The translations under genes and the position numbers were made by a program. Below the pieces are notes generated by a model that made no database searches, was not told the DNA's origin, and saw only the letters and a program-made list of their open reading frames with translations. From Malus domestica (taxonomy: Eukaryota > Streptophyta > Magnoliopsida > Rosales > Rosaceae): a stretch of DNA of 64,000 nucleotides. The DNA is taken from positions 1,252,501 to 1,316,500 of the forward strand of contig NC_091675.1 of the NCBI RefSeq assembly GCF_042453785.1. The letters are read 5' to 3'. This document shows positions 1-12,380 of the stretch, in pieces. Each line of letters opens with the position of its first letter. Position 1 is the first letter of the stretch.

Positions 1-1252
1 TTTCTGTTTTTCTGTTTCTCTCCCTCTAAATTTTCAGAAAATGTGGAAAAATCTGGTGGTTTTGAGGAGGCGAGGGAGATGTGGATAATATGGAGAGAGA
101 AAAGGCAAAAGTGTCAATCAACTTAGCAAATACCCATTTTAAAATAATTAAAAATTATTTTATAAAAAATTATTGAATTTCAAAATTTCTCTGTATTTTT
201 TAAAAAACACTTTAAATATTTTTTCAAGATCACTTGTATTTAACAAAAAAAAATTAAAGTAAAAAACATATTTACCAAAAGCATCTAGAATCATTTTAAA
301 AATATTTTAAAATGAGTCTTATATTCTTTTCTGTCACATAATAATATTATTAAACTAAAACATCTTGTTGATAATAAACTCATGTAATGTAATTTGTTCT
401 TATTATTTGGTAGATGGCAAAGGATTTGGAAATATGGGGAGTGTTTGGATGTGGTTTTAGATTTTCCCACGTGGAAGTTGGGCTGGTGATTTCTATGGTT
501 TGGTTGGTCTATCATTTTCATTCAACACACAAAAATCTTCAAACACCATTTTTATTTGTCTTCATTTTCACCCAATAGTGTGGATATTGTTAGGATAATG
601 ATTTTCCCAACTCTCATTATCCAATCTTCTTTTGTTGTTGTTTCTTAATTCTCTACTAATTTCTTCTCTCACCGGATAAAAAAAATACAAAAAAAACTAA
701 AATGAAGGGTAGAAACACTATTAATATTCAAAATAAACAAAATGCCCCTAATGTTTAATTCTATTTACTTATGTTGAAGTTTAAACTACAATAATGGTAG
801 ATCAAGGCATTTCTCAATCTTTTTTCGGTTTGTAGCTCAGGTAGTTAAGAGCATTCGAGCATTCGTTCATTCACTCGAGGTTCTGTATTCGAATCTCTTC
901 TCCTTTTAATTTAGATAAATTTAATGTTAGTGATTATTTTATCGTTTCCTAAAAAAAAATATTTTCCTAATTTATTAACTTCACATTTACATTTCAAACT
1001 GGTGATCTTCCTTCCTTCCACCTTCCACGAAATACGTCGTTTTTGCCGTTTAGGCAATGGGCCCAGGCCGATCATGTTGATGGATAGGCAGGAAATAAAA
1101 CGTGCTAATTCTGTCTACTAAATGACATGAAAGTTAATAATTGAATTATTACTTAAACATTGATTAACGTGTTCATTTTATATTGATGACACATCATGTT
1201 AAAAATTTAATTTTTCTAACATTATTCATTATTTTCTCACTTGTTACGTAGT
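1..1252. other. gene-free AT-rich left flank
   Basis: No convincing coding region is seen here; the reading frames are short and have no recognisable domain. The stretch is AT-rich with homopolymer runs and holds one tRNA-like SINE head (listed separately). The last part, from about 1130, resembles the small 'acacatcat' repeat pieces near 38.2 kb and 43.6 kb, but no clear ends can be drawn. Confidence 0.6.
829..906 (+). repeat. tRNA-derived SINE head (relic)
   Basis: The sequence reads like a degraded tRNA 5' half. A TAGCTCAGGTAGTTAAGAGC stretch fits the Pol III A box, and about 45 bases further on GTATTCGAATCTC fits a B box. The acceptor stem and cloverleaf cannot be closed, so this is not a working tRNA gene. 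It is best read as the head of an old tRNA-derived SINE. No target duplication was found. Confidence 0.4.
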
Positions 1253-1486
1253 GAATAAAAATGCGGTGGCCCTTGATCAATTTAAGGCGGCGAGAGCCAT
1301 CTACAACCGCGTGGATTATATTCCTATTTGGACCTGTGTCCAGGTTCATTTGGACGACATAATACATTACGTCACTGCGTATGAGTGTGTGCGGGCGTAC
1401 GGAGACCACCACAAACGCTGTTCACATTATGGCATTTCCGCAATTAAATCGAAAAATTAACCCCTTTGTTTAAGATCTGCAGCCCC

Positions 1487-1494
1487 TATATATA
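1487..1494 (+). promoter_or_regulatory. TATA box of thioredoxin copy A
   Basis: TATATATA lies about 90 bases before the start codon, followed by a short GC-containing stretch ending in ACGCGGA. The same arrangement is kept before the second copy (3379-3388), which supports a promoter role. Confidence 0.55.
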
Positions 1495-1583
1495 CGCGGA
1501 GCCCCCATAGCATATTCCCAAATATCGCAAAGAAAATCGTGCTCTGAAAAACCTAGATTTATTGAAAGACGAAGAAGAAGAAA

Positions 1584-2658
1584 ATGGCGGAAGAAAAAGT
1601 GATCGCCTGCCACTCCGTCGCCGCCTGGACCGAGCACCTCGAGAAGAGCAACGTCGACAAGAAACTGGTATATTTTTATTCTCACACACTTCTTTTTTTT
1701 TTCAATTTGCATTCTTTGTTGAATAAGTTAAATTAAAATTTTAATTTTAGTGCTGTATTTTGCGATCAGATTTTTTGCGTATTTTCTTGTTGGCCTTATT
1801 GAATTTTTGGGTAGAATTTTAGGGCAATTTTTTTGAAGAAAATGCTAGCTTTTGTCCCTGAACTTTTGTCTAATTGGAGATTTGGTCCCTGGCCGAGTGG
1901 ATGGTACTGGTCCGGTATAGCTCCAATTCGACTAAAGTTCATGGACCGGTGCTCCTGTTTTCTCTTTTCGAATTAAAGAACGAGACTTGGGTGTATGGCA
2001 GTCTGGCAGATTACAGTTCGAATTTAGTCTGAATTTCGTATGGCTTGTACATTGCTTAACCAATTTGATATGTAAATTTGGTGCCTACTGTAAAAGCTGG
2101 TGGTTGGTTCGGTCGATTTTGGGTCCCGGATTGACCTGTTTGCAGGAAAATATATGATAAAAACTTCTCGTCTTGTCGCCAAGTTTTAGCCATGCTGGGT
2201 TCGAATTTATGCAATTATTTTCTCAGTGATTCCTCTTTAGAGAATGAAAATGTTATCTTTTCATGATTGATTGCTTTAAGCGACCGCGTATGAGGTTGAT
2301 TTCATGTTTTCTGTATACAATGTGTAGCGAATTAAGATCACTAATTTGGGCTATATTTCAATAGATTGTGGTCGACTTCACGGCTACATGGTGTGGACCT
2401 TGCCGGTTCATTGCACCCATCTTCGCGGAGTTGGCTAGGAAGAACCCGGAAGTGACATTCCTAAAGGTGGACGTGGATGAGTTGAAGACTGTTAGTGAGG
2501 AGTGGGGCGTGGAGGCAATGCCGACCTTCTTGTTCCTCAAGGAAGGCAAGGTAGTTGACAAGGTTGTGGGTGCTAAGAAAGAAGAGTTACAGCTCAAAGT
2601 TGTGAAGCATGCCGCTCCAGCTGATGTTCCAGCTGATGTCGCAACTGCTTCTGCTTAG
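1584..2658 (+). CDS. h-type thioredoxin, copy A
   Basis: Small cytosolic disulfide reductase of the thioredoxin h group, reduced in the family by NADPH-thioredoxin reductase. Exons are 1584-1667 and 2365-2658, with one GT-AG intron of 697 bases in phase 0 after the residues DKKL. The product is about 125 residues, the usual length. The WCGPC redox site lies at about residues 37-41, inside [13 protein letters not shown], followed by KVDVDEL and the cis-proline motif AMPTF. The Ala/Pro-rich tail ([13 protein letters not shown]) is four residues longer than in copy B. There is no transit or signal peptide. The start is the first ATG after the TATA box and gives the usual [12 protein letters not shown] opening. 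Nearest Arabidopsis relatives from memory are TRX h4 and h5. Confidence 0.95.
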
Positions 2659-3378
2659 CTTTTCGCACTCACTTTCGGGAATGTGAACCTCCTACTATGC
2701 TTTACTACTTGTTTATAACTTTTATGGGTTCCTGAAGACATGAATGTTTTATGTATATATGATTACATGTACCTATATGATGATGCCTTGAATCTACTAT
2801 CTATGAATAAGAATTTCAATGATAAGATATTATGATATATTTCATGCCAATTGCAATTGAGTTCTAGCGAGACGTGAAATATTAAGTAATATTTGTATAT
2901 CTGAATTCTCTTCATATTAGTTTTTAATGATATTTGAAGTAAAAATAGCGAATTCTTTATAAAAAAATATCAATGTACAAGGAGTCAATGTCAGAGAACC
3001 CTAGGGCCTCATTTCGAAGGCTCGTCTAAGACCTCTAATTCTCAAGATTACTTATGTCTTACCATTTATTCATATCATTTCTATTAGGTGGACTCTAATA
3101 CAGATAGTGTAAAACTACTCTGAAGAAAATATATGTTGGGCTTTAATCAATTTATGGCGGTGAGCCCCATCTACAACCGAGAGGAATATATCCCATTTGG
3201 GCCTCTGTCCAGGTTCATTTGACCGGACCTGCCCTCACTACATGACAAAATACATTACGTCACTGCGGATGGTATGCGCGCGCGTATACCGTTACCATCA
3301 CAAACGTTATTCACACATAATGGCATTACTGCAATTAAATCAAATGTTAAGCCCTTTTAGTTAAGATTGGCATCCGGC
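2659..3378. other. spacer between the two thioredoxin genes
   Basis: No gene is seen. It holds the 3' UTR of copy A, a short AT-rich junction (about 2840-3138) and the duplicated promoter of copy B. That promoter matches the one before copy A at about 1253-1490 with scattered changes. Confidence 0.6.
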
Positions 3379-3388
3379 TATATATATG
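3379..3388 (+). promoter_or_regulatory. TATA box of thioredoxin copy B
   Basis: TATATATATG sits about 105 bases before the start codon, in the position matching 1487-1494 in copy A, and is again followed by TATACGCGGA. Confidence 0.5.
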
Positions 3389-3486
3389 TATATACGCGGA
3401 GGCCCGATCCCTTTCCCAAATCATCGCAAGAGAAAAATCGAGCTCTGAACAACTTGATTTGTTGAAAGAAAGCGAAGAAGAAGAAA

Positions 3487-6400
3487 ATGGCGGAGGAAAA
3501 AGTGATCGCCTGCCACTCTGTCGCCGCCTGGACCGAGCACCTCGAGAAGAGCCACGTCGACAAGAAACTGGTATTTTTTTTTTCTCGCGCACTTCATTTT
3601 TCCCTTTTGCATTTTTTGTCGAATAAAGTTTAATTTTAGTATTCTGCTGTTTTGTGATGTATTATTGAATGATTGTAATTTGTGATCATTTTTTTTTACT
3701 TTCTTGTTCGCCGTATTGGATTAGTGGCTAGAATTTTAGTGTTGGATAGTGGCTGTGACCAACATGCAAATACTTTTTGATTAAATAAAAGAAAAAAAAT
3801 GGGTGGACAACGTCATTGTGTCCATTCCTTGTTTTGGAGAGAAAAAAAAAGGCACCTTGTCTAAGGTTATTTGTTTGGCCATCAACACATGTGGATTTTG
3901 GTTCTTAACATAGTGTTGCTGCCTTTGGAGCAATTAGAGAGAAAATGAAGAGCACCACAAAGAGAAGTGAGAGCTGCCGAGACCAGAGAGAGATGCAGAG
4001 AGCCTAAAACAAGAAAGAGATGCTGCTCCATTTGTTAGTAATCATCTATCAAGGTAGTTGTTGTAATAGTTTTGAGCTTTGTATAGAGAGGAAGTTATTT
4101 AATATATTTATCTCTATTTGTTTCTTTGGTGTGTGAGAGCTATTGGTTGTATTGGAGTTTTGAGTTATGAGTTTGCCAACACTTTGTAAACTCCCATTTG
4201 ATTGATAGTAGATTATTAGGTTAGCTTCTATTGCTCCGATGACGTACTCCAGTTACACTGACTGTTGAGGAACCTCGTTAAAATCTTGGTGTCTTTTATA
4301 TTTTGTTCTTGCATTCCATTTGATATATTTTTTGTGGGTTAGATTGAGTTGGTTCCAATCTTGCCAAAGATGTCAGACGGGCAAGATGAGATTCCTTTTG
4401 GAAGCAGCTCCGGGTTTGCAAGAATTACGGTGCAAAATGCAAAGTTCGAAATGGAAAAGTTTGATGGCACAAACAACTTCGGGATGTGGCAATATGAGGT
4501 CAAAGATGTGTTGGCTCAACAAGATCTACTTGCCGCTTTGGGAGAAAAGCCAGGAGCTATGTCGAAGCCGGAATGGGAGAAATTAAATTTGTGGGCTTGC
4601 TCTTCAATTCGGTTGTGTCTTGCAAAAACTCAAAAGTATTTTGTGATGCAGGAGACATTGGCAAGTGTGTTGTGGCAAAAATTGGAAGACAAGTATATGA
4701 TGAAGAGTGCAGAGAACCGGCTACACTTGAAGAAAAAACTCTACAGCTTCCAATACAAAGAAGGTACAAAAATGATTAGACACTTTGATGCTTGTAATAA
4801 GTTAATTGCTGACTTGTTAAATTTAGATGAGGATATTAAGAATGAAGATAAGCCCTTAACATTGTTGAATTCTTTGCCGGACCTTTATGAGCATTTTGTT
4901 ACCATTATTATGCATGGTAAAGAAACTGTGAAATTTAAAGATGTGTCAAATGCCTTGATGAATTATGAAATGAGGCCTTGATGAATTATGAAATGAGGCA
5001 TAGAGATAAAAATCATGATAGTACCTTTGAAGCTTTATTTGTTAGAGGTAGATCATCGGAGAGGAGATCCTCTTCTAGTAGGAAAAAATCACACTCTCGA
5101 CTTAGAGGAAACTCTAAAAGTAGAAAAACCTTAGAAATGGAAGAATGTGCCTTTTGTCATAATAAGGGTTATCGGAAGAAAGATTGTCCTAGGCTGAAGA
5201 CCAAAGGAAAAGAAAGTTCTGAAACCAATGTTGCTGATGTTGAAACAGATTTTTTTATTATTTTGCTTTAACCACTTCCTCATCATTTGATTGTGCTACT
5301 AAATGGGTGTTGGATACGAGTTGTACTCATCATATGGCTCCACACAAAGATTGGTTTTCAAGCTTGAAAGAGTTTGATGGTGGTGTTGTGTTCATTGGAG
5401 ATGACAATTCTTGTACAACAAAAGGGATTGGTACAGTTCGTTTGAAGTTGCATGATGACATAGTTAAAGAGCTGACAGGTGTTCGGTATGTACCAAATTT
5501 GAAGAAAAATCTTATTTCTTTGGGCACTTTAGAATCCAAGGGCTTCAGGTTTCATTCAGATGGGCAGACATTGAAAATTATTTATGGTGCACTTGTTGTG
5601 ATGAAAGCTCCTCGATGTGGTCATTTGTATCTATTGCAAGGAAACACCGTGACAAGTGAAGCATCTGTAGTCTCAGAAAATATGGGCACATCTGATTCAG
5701 ATACTACTAGACTGTGACATATGAGATTAGGCCATACCGGTGAGAAAGCTCTACAAGGGCTTGTGAAAAAATATCTTCTAAAAGGTGCCACGACTTGTCT
5801 ACAGTTACACTGACTGTTGAGGAATCTCGTTAAAATCTTGGTATCTTTTATATTTTGTTCTTGCATTCCATTTGATATATTTCTTGTGGGTTAGATTGAG
5901 TTGGTTCCAATTGGTTTGGTGTTGTCCTAGCACAATATGTAGTACAAAATTTTAAAATAGAAAATTGTAGCTTTGTGGCTTGACTTTGGTCTAATTGAAG
6001 ATTTGGTCCGTGGATGGTCGATGTGACAAATCAATTCTTTGGGTTGTTAACGGGCACCGATAAGAATTATTAACAACCCAATGGGTTGATTCGCTACTTC
6101 TACAGTTCTACTGGGTGGTACTGGTCTTTAAAGTTTAGTCTAACCAATTGCTCCAATTCGACTAAAGATGATGGACCAATTCTCTTATTTTCTCTTTCCG
6201 AATTCATGTACAAGAATCATGAATGGGGTGGATGGCAGATTACCGTTGGAATTTGTTACGTATGGCTTGTACATTGCTTAACCGATTAGATATGTAAATT
6301 TGGTGCCTTTTGTAATAGCTGGTGGTTGATGGGGTCGATTTTGTGTCCTGGATTGGCCTGTTTGCAAGGAAATATATGATGCAAACTTCTCTTGTCGACG

Positions 6401-6859
6401 AGTTTTAGCCATGTTGGGTTCGAATGTATACAATTATTTTCTCAGCGATTCCTCTGTAGAGAATGAAAATGTCATCTTTTCGTGATTGATTGCTTTAAGC
6501 GACCGTGGTTGATTTCATGTATTCTTTATACAATGTTTAGCGAATTAAGATCACTAATTCGGTCTATACTTCAATAGGTTGTGGTCGACTTCACGGCTAT
6601 ATGGTGTGGACCTTGCCGGTTCATTGCACCCATCTTCGCGGAGTTGGCTAGGAAGAACCCGGAAGTGACATTCCTAAAGGTGGACGTGGATGAGCTGAAG
6701 ACTGTTACCGAGGAGTGGGGCGTGGAGGCAATGCCGACCTTCTTGATCCTCAAGGAAGGCAAGGTAGTTGACAAGGTTGTGGGTGCTAAGAAAGAAGAGT
6801 TACAGCTCAAAGTTGTGAAGCATGCCACTCCAGCTGATGTCGCAACTGCTTCTGCCTAA
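3487..6859 (+). CDS. h-type thioredoxin, copy B
   Basis: Second tandem copy; same role as copy A is expected. Exons are 3487-3570 and 6578-6859, giving about 121 residues. The intron is about 3.0 kb because a copia fossil (about 3740-5936) and a small foldback (6029-6091) sit in it. The splice sites are intact and match copy A. WCGPC is intact, but the residue before the Trp is Ile (TAIWCGPC) where copy A and most h-types have Thr. Other differences are His for Asn in exon 1, Val for Ile at the start of exon 2, Thr for Ser, Ile for Phe in PTFLILKEG, Thr for Ala near the end, and loss of four tail residues. It looks functional; whether the long intron lowers output cannot be told. Confidence 0.9.
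3740..5936 (+). mobile_element. Ty1/copia LTR retrotransposon fossil in a thioredoxin intron
   Basis: Insertion present in copy B but absent from the matching intron of copy A. Translated stretches show a copia-type Gag (about 4.35-5.0 kb; Tnt1-like features such as [11 protein letters not shown] and [12 protein letters not shown]), a CCHC-type zinc-knuckle region near 5.15 kb, a retroviral-type aspartic protease (about 5.3-5.7 kb) and the very start of the pre-integrase domain. Integrase, reverse transcriptase and RNase H are absent. A stretch at about 4252-4353 is repeated at about 5802-5910 and is probably the end of the 5' LTR and the remnant of the 3' LTR. The element is broken and heavily reduced. 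No convincing target duplication was seen, so the ends are approximate. It is younger than the thioredoxin duplication. Confidence 0.8.
6029..6091. repeat. small foldback in the copy B intron
   Basis: Inverted arms of 22 bases (about 18 matching, inner part GGGTTGTTAA against TTAACAACCC) enclose about 20 bases. The matching intron of copy A lacks this segment, so it is an insertion, probably a tiny foldback element or MITE remnant. Confidence 0.45.
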
Positions 6860-7092
6860 CTTTCGGACTCTCTTTCGAGAATATGAACCTCCTACTGTGC
6901 TTTACTAGTTGTTTATAACTTATATGGGTTTCTGAAGACATGAATGTTTTATATCTATGACTATATGATGCCTCATGGCTGCTATCTATGAATGCTTTTA
7001 TTTCAATTGAATTGAGATTTCATTTCGCGACGAATGGAAACTTTCGTATTTGCATTGACATAATTTTGAATTCTTGTTAAGTGTCGGGATTG

Positions 7093-7262
7093 CCCATTCC
7101 CAAGTATATACTGGGGAATGGGGGAGCCATAAACCAAACTAAAGGCAAAAGCACTTGCCTGTATCTAACAAACTACTTAAGGCAAAAGTACTTGCCTGTA
7201 ATTGAACAACAAACTACTTAAAGGCAAAAGCAAAAGCACTTCGCCTGTACTAGCAAACTACC
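7093..7262. repeat. palindrome and hairpin-forming tandem repeat between convergent genes
   Basis: Positions 7093-7122 form a near-perfect 30-base palindrome (CCCATTCCC against GGGAATGGG with an AGTATATACT core). From about 7141 to 7262 follow three imperfect units, each with AGGCAAAAG..CTTGCCT arms and then AACAAACTACTT. The stretch lies between the 3' end of thioredoxin copy B and the stop of the beta-galactosidase gene, in the shared 3' region of convergent genes. Confidence 0.6.
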
Positions 7263-7394
7263 ATACCCTATCAAATTGTGAAACCAAACACTTTAATGCC
7301 TTTATCTGTCTTGATTCTTTTGCTTCATAGCTTGCATGGTGTGCATATTCTGTTATCTGTGTTTTGAAGTTTTTTTCCTCCTTGTGCGATGTCT

Positions 7395-10300
7395 TCATCT
7401 CCTCGAATTGGGCTGATTGGTTGTAATTTCCGTCGAACAAACAGCTTCAACTGATAGCCGTTTGAGTACATTCGGACATGGATCTGTCTTGAAAATGCTA
7501 TTGGTTACAGCAACCGAGCAACTCTCACGCCCGATACAATTCTGCAAGACATGTTAAGTTGTTAACAGATTATGTGGAAGGTCAAAGAAAATATAAGAAC
7601 AGAAAAGATTATGGAGGGGGTAATGCCTTCTCCACCACGCCGTGTGAGTTTTTCGCGTGACACGTTCCTTGCTGGAAACTCCCACAAGTTCCTGTAGGAG
7701 TTCCGAAACTTGCAAACTTAATGCTCGAGATAGACTTCCCCGGTGCACACTGCAGATGAACCTGAGCTTGGTGAAGCGTTTTAGAATTTTCATTGCCCTC
7801 GACATCAAAATTTTCGACATTTGGGTGGTTCTCATGTAAGTCACCACAAACACCGGTCACAGATCTTTTCACTAGGGTTATCTTTGATGGATCTCCGCCT
7901 AGTTCCTCAAACACTACCACCAAATTTTGCGTCGGCTTTAACCATGAACGAGGAACATGGTACCATCGTTGAGTTGGTTGGCCACAGCCAAGTTGACATT
8001 CCGTGGGACGGAATGTCCCAATGTAACTGCACGAACTGCAGTCACCTTTGGCATAAGCCATCCAGTATCTACCGATGCTCTGCCCATTGATCCATACTTG
8101 TCCCTTTCCCATGCTACTCATGTCCAACGCCAATGGCTCATTTCCTCCGGGTGCATTGAAATAAGCCTGCACAATCCAAGATAACGTTTAATTTAGCTTC
8201 CAAAGCCTACTGCCTGACTAGTTTTCATCACTATCTCGAAATCCTTACCTTGTACCATTTCAACGTCTGCTTGGTTTGGGTAGCTAGTGACCTACGGATC
8301 CAATCAACTGATGAGGCTCCGTTTGGAGAGACCAAATTCATTTCTTCTCCCTTAAGGCCGACCTGTTTGAAAGATTTTACTATGAGATTCAAACCTCAGC
8401 GAAAAGTAGAGAGGGTGGGAGTAACAAGTAACAGAGATGTATTTTTGGGAGGCTGTCTGACCTTGTAGAACCACTTCTGCGACGTTAAGTCTTTCTTTCC
8501 GTGGCCAAGACCATCCAGAAAAACCGGACCTTGGATTCCCGTTTTCCACGACTCGTAATGCAACCCGACATTCTTGAACACCAAAACAAAAAGTTTATCA
8601 GTAACCAAGTTCATTAATGGGCATCATCATTGAGTTTACGTGCACAAGAGCTATGAGTAAGGCACTAACTGGTAATCCAACAGCTATGCTGAGCAGTGCA
8701 ATTCTGTTTATTCCAGTGCGGAGGTTGACTGGTTCAGCAAATGTGAATTGCCTCTGCTCCCTAGTTCCAAACGCCGAACCTATAAAAAATTATGATAATG
8801 TTTTTGTTCTAGTCCAGAGTAAATTCCTGCTCACTGGCTGTCGGAAAACAAAAATTTCACAGCATACCTGAAAACTGCCCGTTGACGAAGACATGGAGGG
8901 CATGACCTGCTGACTGCACAGTAAGAGTAGGCTTTTTTCCTCCTCCGAGGTCTGATGAACTGATGTCAACACTGAATAGCATGCAAACCGAGATGTCAAG
9001 TATGACGTAGATTAAGAAACTATTTTTGAAAGAAAGGATTGTAAGGCTGCTCACTTTGTCATGTACCACAGATAGTCACTAGTATCTCTAGTTACATTTA
9101 TCTGCTCTAGAAGTCCAACAGCCGGTATGCTTGACCCATCGTTTAGAGAAGAGATATCTTCATCGTAAGTCTGCCATGAAAACAACAGACTGTTCGTTGG
9201 GATCATCTGCACATGTGACGTTTGAACTCCCACCTTGATGAAAAGCCAGTTGTATCAATAACTTGAGATACAGAGATACAAATTTATGAATAAAAGGACT
9301 TGCAATACGAGCGCCAACATATTCACTTACCTTTGCAGTGTTGAATACTTCATTCCTGCAATCAGGAAGGATGCTAACAGACCAAGGCGGCAAATCATAG
9401 TGCAAGTTATTAAAAGTCACTTTTGCTCCTGTTGAATGGAAGTTTGAGAGAAACGCTGCGCATCTATTTGGTCCTGAATTGAATACATAAGCCTGGAAGA
9501 TAACCGAGACATGTACAGATTTTTCGGTAAGGTTGATAATGTAGCAGAGATTGTCCAATTGAAGAAATTATGTGCATTCAAGAAGCCAAACCTGATGATA
9601 GGTTCCTAGTGAAGTGACGGTAGGCTCTGAAGAGAGTAAAGAATGTTCACATAGCTTGATAGCCTTGTGAAGCTCCTTCAGATGACCATATTTAGGTTCT
9701 CTGATCAAACCTAAAAGCAGTTGAGGGGTTATGTAAGAGCTCAAGACAGAAATCGAAATTCACTGTATTTTGAATTTTCATTGAAAATGTTTAGACTTTC
9801 ATGCTAAATTTGTACCGTATTCATCAATGGGAGCATCATAGTCGTAACTGGTTGTAATGAAGGGGCCTCCAGCTGTTCGTCCGAAGTTTGTTCCTCCATG
9901 ATACTGTCATAAACCACAAATGGCGAAACTCAAATTTTGAGCCGGCACATATTAGTCTTTTAAAACTTGGAACTGACGGACAAGGAAACTAACCATGTAG
10001 TAATTCACATATGAGCCACCCTTCTGTATGAATCGACCAACTGCGAATGCCAAATCTTGGACAGGTCGATGGTGAATTGTGCCACCAAACTCTGTAAACC
10101 TAATAAAATTTTGTTGCATTGAATTAGAAGAATGAACATGAATACACTCAGCCAAATTCCGACCATGGGTTAAGATCGACTTACCAGCCGCTCCAAGCTT
10201 CCGTCCACATGGCAGGCTTGTAAGGTTTGTTGGGAGTGAATCCATCGCAGTAAAAACCGTTGCATGCATTTATCTGTAACCAAGATATAATCAGTACAAT

Positions 10301-11953
10301 AACATTGAGCGAGGACTATAGGTATCAGAGTTATCCAATCCAATCCTAGCACACCAAGAAAACCGAAGAGAACAAGATGGCTAACCATAGGGTCTGGGGC
10401 ATCGTCTTCCTTGCACATCACCCATGGGACTCCGGTATCCAATCCAACCGCCATTTGAGCAGCCCAGTTAATGTAGTTATGGCCAGCAGCTCCCAGTGCC
10501 TTGCTCTCCGGTCCATACTCATTCTCAATCTGCACCACAGAAAGTTCAAACATTGAATCGAACAAGTTCATCAATGAATTCAAACATTTCGATAAAATGT
10601 ACTCGAATTCCAGCGGATCAAATTAACCAAAACTGAATACATTACCTGGGAAAGGATGATGGGACCACCTTGTGATGCAAATAGCTTCTCATCCTTCATC
10701 ATCTGGACAATCTTCTGGGTGAACCCTTGCATTGCCATCTTCAACCAAAAACCAAAACAAAGAATGAAGTTTCAAAGTTTTTTCATTTTACAAAGCAATA
10801 TTCTAAACTACTGTAATCTACGTGAAGGGACTTCGAGCACATTGCTCTACCTAACTGGCCTAACCTGCGTCTGCTAGATCCATGAGCTCTACAATTAACC
10901 CTCTAATTCATCACATTCTAACAAAATCTAGAGCTTTCAGTAGAAATTTTCAGGAAGAAAAATACCTTAAACGGCCCATTATCTGTCCTGAAACTGATGC
11001 CAGGTACATATTTCAGCCAAACGGGAAATCCTCTGCACAAAAGGGAGTCAAACTTTAAGCACCCAAGTTTCAGATAACAAAATAAATGAATAAATAAATA
11101 AATATCAGAAAAACTAAAATAAATAAATATTTCTGAAATTTGAAGCATTTACTCCTCACTGTATCAGGCAGAGTGCAGAAATAAATAAAAAACGAAAGGG
11201 AAAGTACAGTACCCAAAATTCCACTCTGCACAAATATAAGGCCCGATGCGCAGATGAAGAAAGAGCCCTGCTTTTTGTACTGTCTTTATGAACCCTACTA
11301 GATCGTATCTCCCCTCAAAATAATACTGAGATACAAAATAAATAAAAATTCAAGAAACTTAAATAATTAGCTAAAATTTTCAAAATTTGAGTGAAAAATT
11401 AACAGGACTAGTAGTAAAAATAGTACATTGCCAGGAGAAGGTTCATGGCCGTTCCAGAAAACGTAGGTGTCGATCACATCCAAGCCTCCATCTTTTGCTT
11501 TCTGTATGAGGCCTTCCCACATCTGCAGCAAAACCCAATTCATGATGTGTCAAACATACACAAATATCACGTTTTTTATGATTTTGGGATGGTGAAACAA
11601 CGGCAAGTGATTTCCGCATACGATATTTTTTGTCCATACACAATACTGTATTCTTGAATTTTAATGAATATATTAAAAAAGAATCGAGCGAAAAATAAAC
11701 AGTAGCGTGCACAATGAGAAAAAAGACATGCGGAAATCATTCTTCGGACGAAAAAATGAGAGTGAGCGAGAGATACTTCAGGGGTACTTCTGGGATAATG
11801 AATGGATCCAGAAATGAGCAATCTTCTCTGGCCATTGATGAGAATGGCCTTCTTGTCGTAGGTGACGGTGGTGCAGTGGATAAGCTCAGAACCCAAGAAC
11901 AATGCCATCGACATGAAAAAAACTAAGAGCTTGGAAACCGAGTGAGTTTCCAT
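7395..11953 (-). CDS. beta-galactosidase, GH35, with C-terminal lectin-like domain
   Basis: Cell-wall beta-galactosidase that removes terminal galactose from wall polysaccharides. Eighteen exons from the start codon at 11953: 11777-11953, 11427-11522, 11213-11325, 10966-11032, 10646-10738, 10386-10529, 10185-10273, 9994-10099, 9816-9903, 9592-9710, 9331-9492, 9055-9233, 8868-8971, 8670-8779, 8462-8572, 8249-8362, 7627-8166, 7395-7541. They add up to about 851 residues, normal for the family. A signal peptide (about residues 1-26) precedes VTYDKKAI. The GH35 signature [14 protein letters not shown] gives the acid/base Glu, and [14 protein letters not shown] holds the likely nucleophile. The last about 100 residues are Cys-rich ([44 protein letters not shown]), a SUEL-type lectin domain as in BGAL1/3 proteins. 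The last intron appears to use a GC donor (7626-7625); all others are GT-AG. Confidence 0.93.
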
Positions 11954-12380
11954 CTCTGAGAAGTGAGAGTGTTGGGAGGGAAATCTAGAAAATGTGTATA
12001 TGTGTGTGTGGAAACTGGAAAGGTGAGAGAGAAGCTCTGAGCTTAAATTCTGAATTCTGGTCTATAAAACTCTGCAGTGACAGGATGACATTGACAGCAA
12101 CACTGAGGTTTTGGTTTCGATTGTACTTAAATAAGCTGTGTGATTCTTATTTTTAAGTTTTTAACCACATTGTTAAATATTTGATGGGTTCAGCTGGGAG
12201 GTGGAAAATTGAGTTTAATTAAGCAATTATTTGAAATTAAAGCATGTTACTTTGAGTTTTAGCTTTTGGATTGTTAGGTAATTGAGAATTTTATGTCCAT
12301 AATGTACGTTTTAAAATGCGTCATTAACATTTTTTTTTAAATTTTTGTTTGGAAAAATGATACTAATATATATCACATTC

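Larger units (their letters stand above)
1253..7010 (+). repeat. tandem duplication carrying two thioredoxin genes
   Basis: Unit A (about 1253-2840) and unit B (about 3139-7010) share promoter sequence (the stretch with 'ccatctacaaccg' and 'gtccaggttcattt'), TATA region, both exons, intron ends and 3' UTR. Unit B is longer because of a retroelement fossil of about 2.2 kb and a small foldback in its intron. Coding parts are nearly identical and non-coding parts clearly diverged. This indicates a duplication that is not very recent, with the protein held by selection. Confidence 0.85.

Noticed and set aside
829-906. tRNA gene.
   Set aside because: A and B box-like parts exist, but no acceptor stem pairing or proper anticodon arm can be formed.
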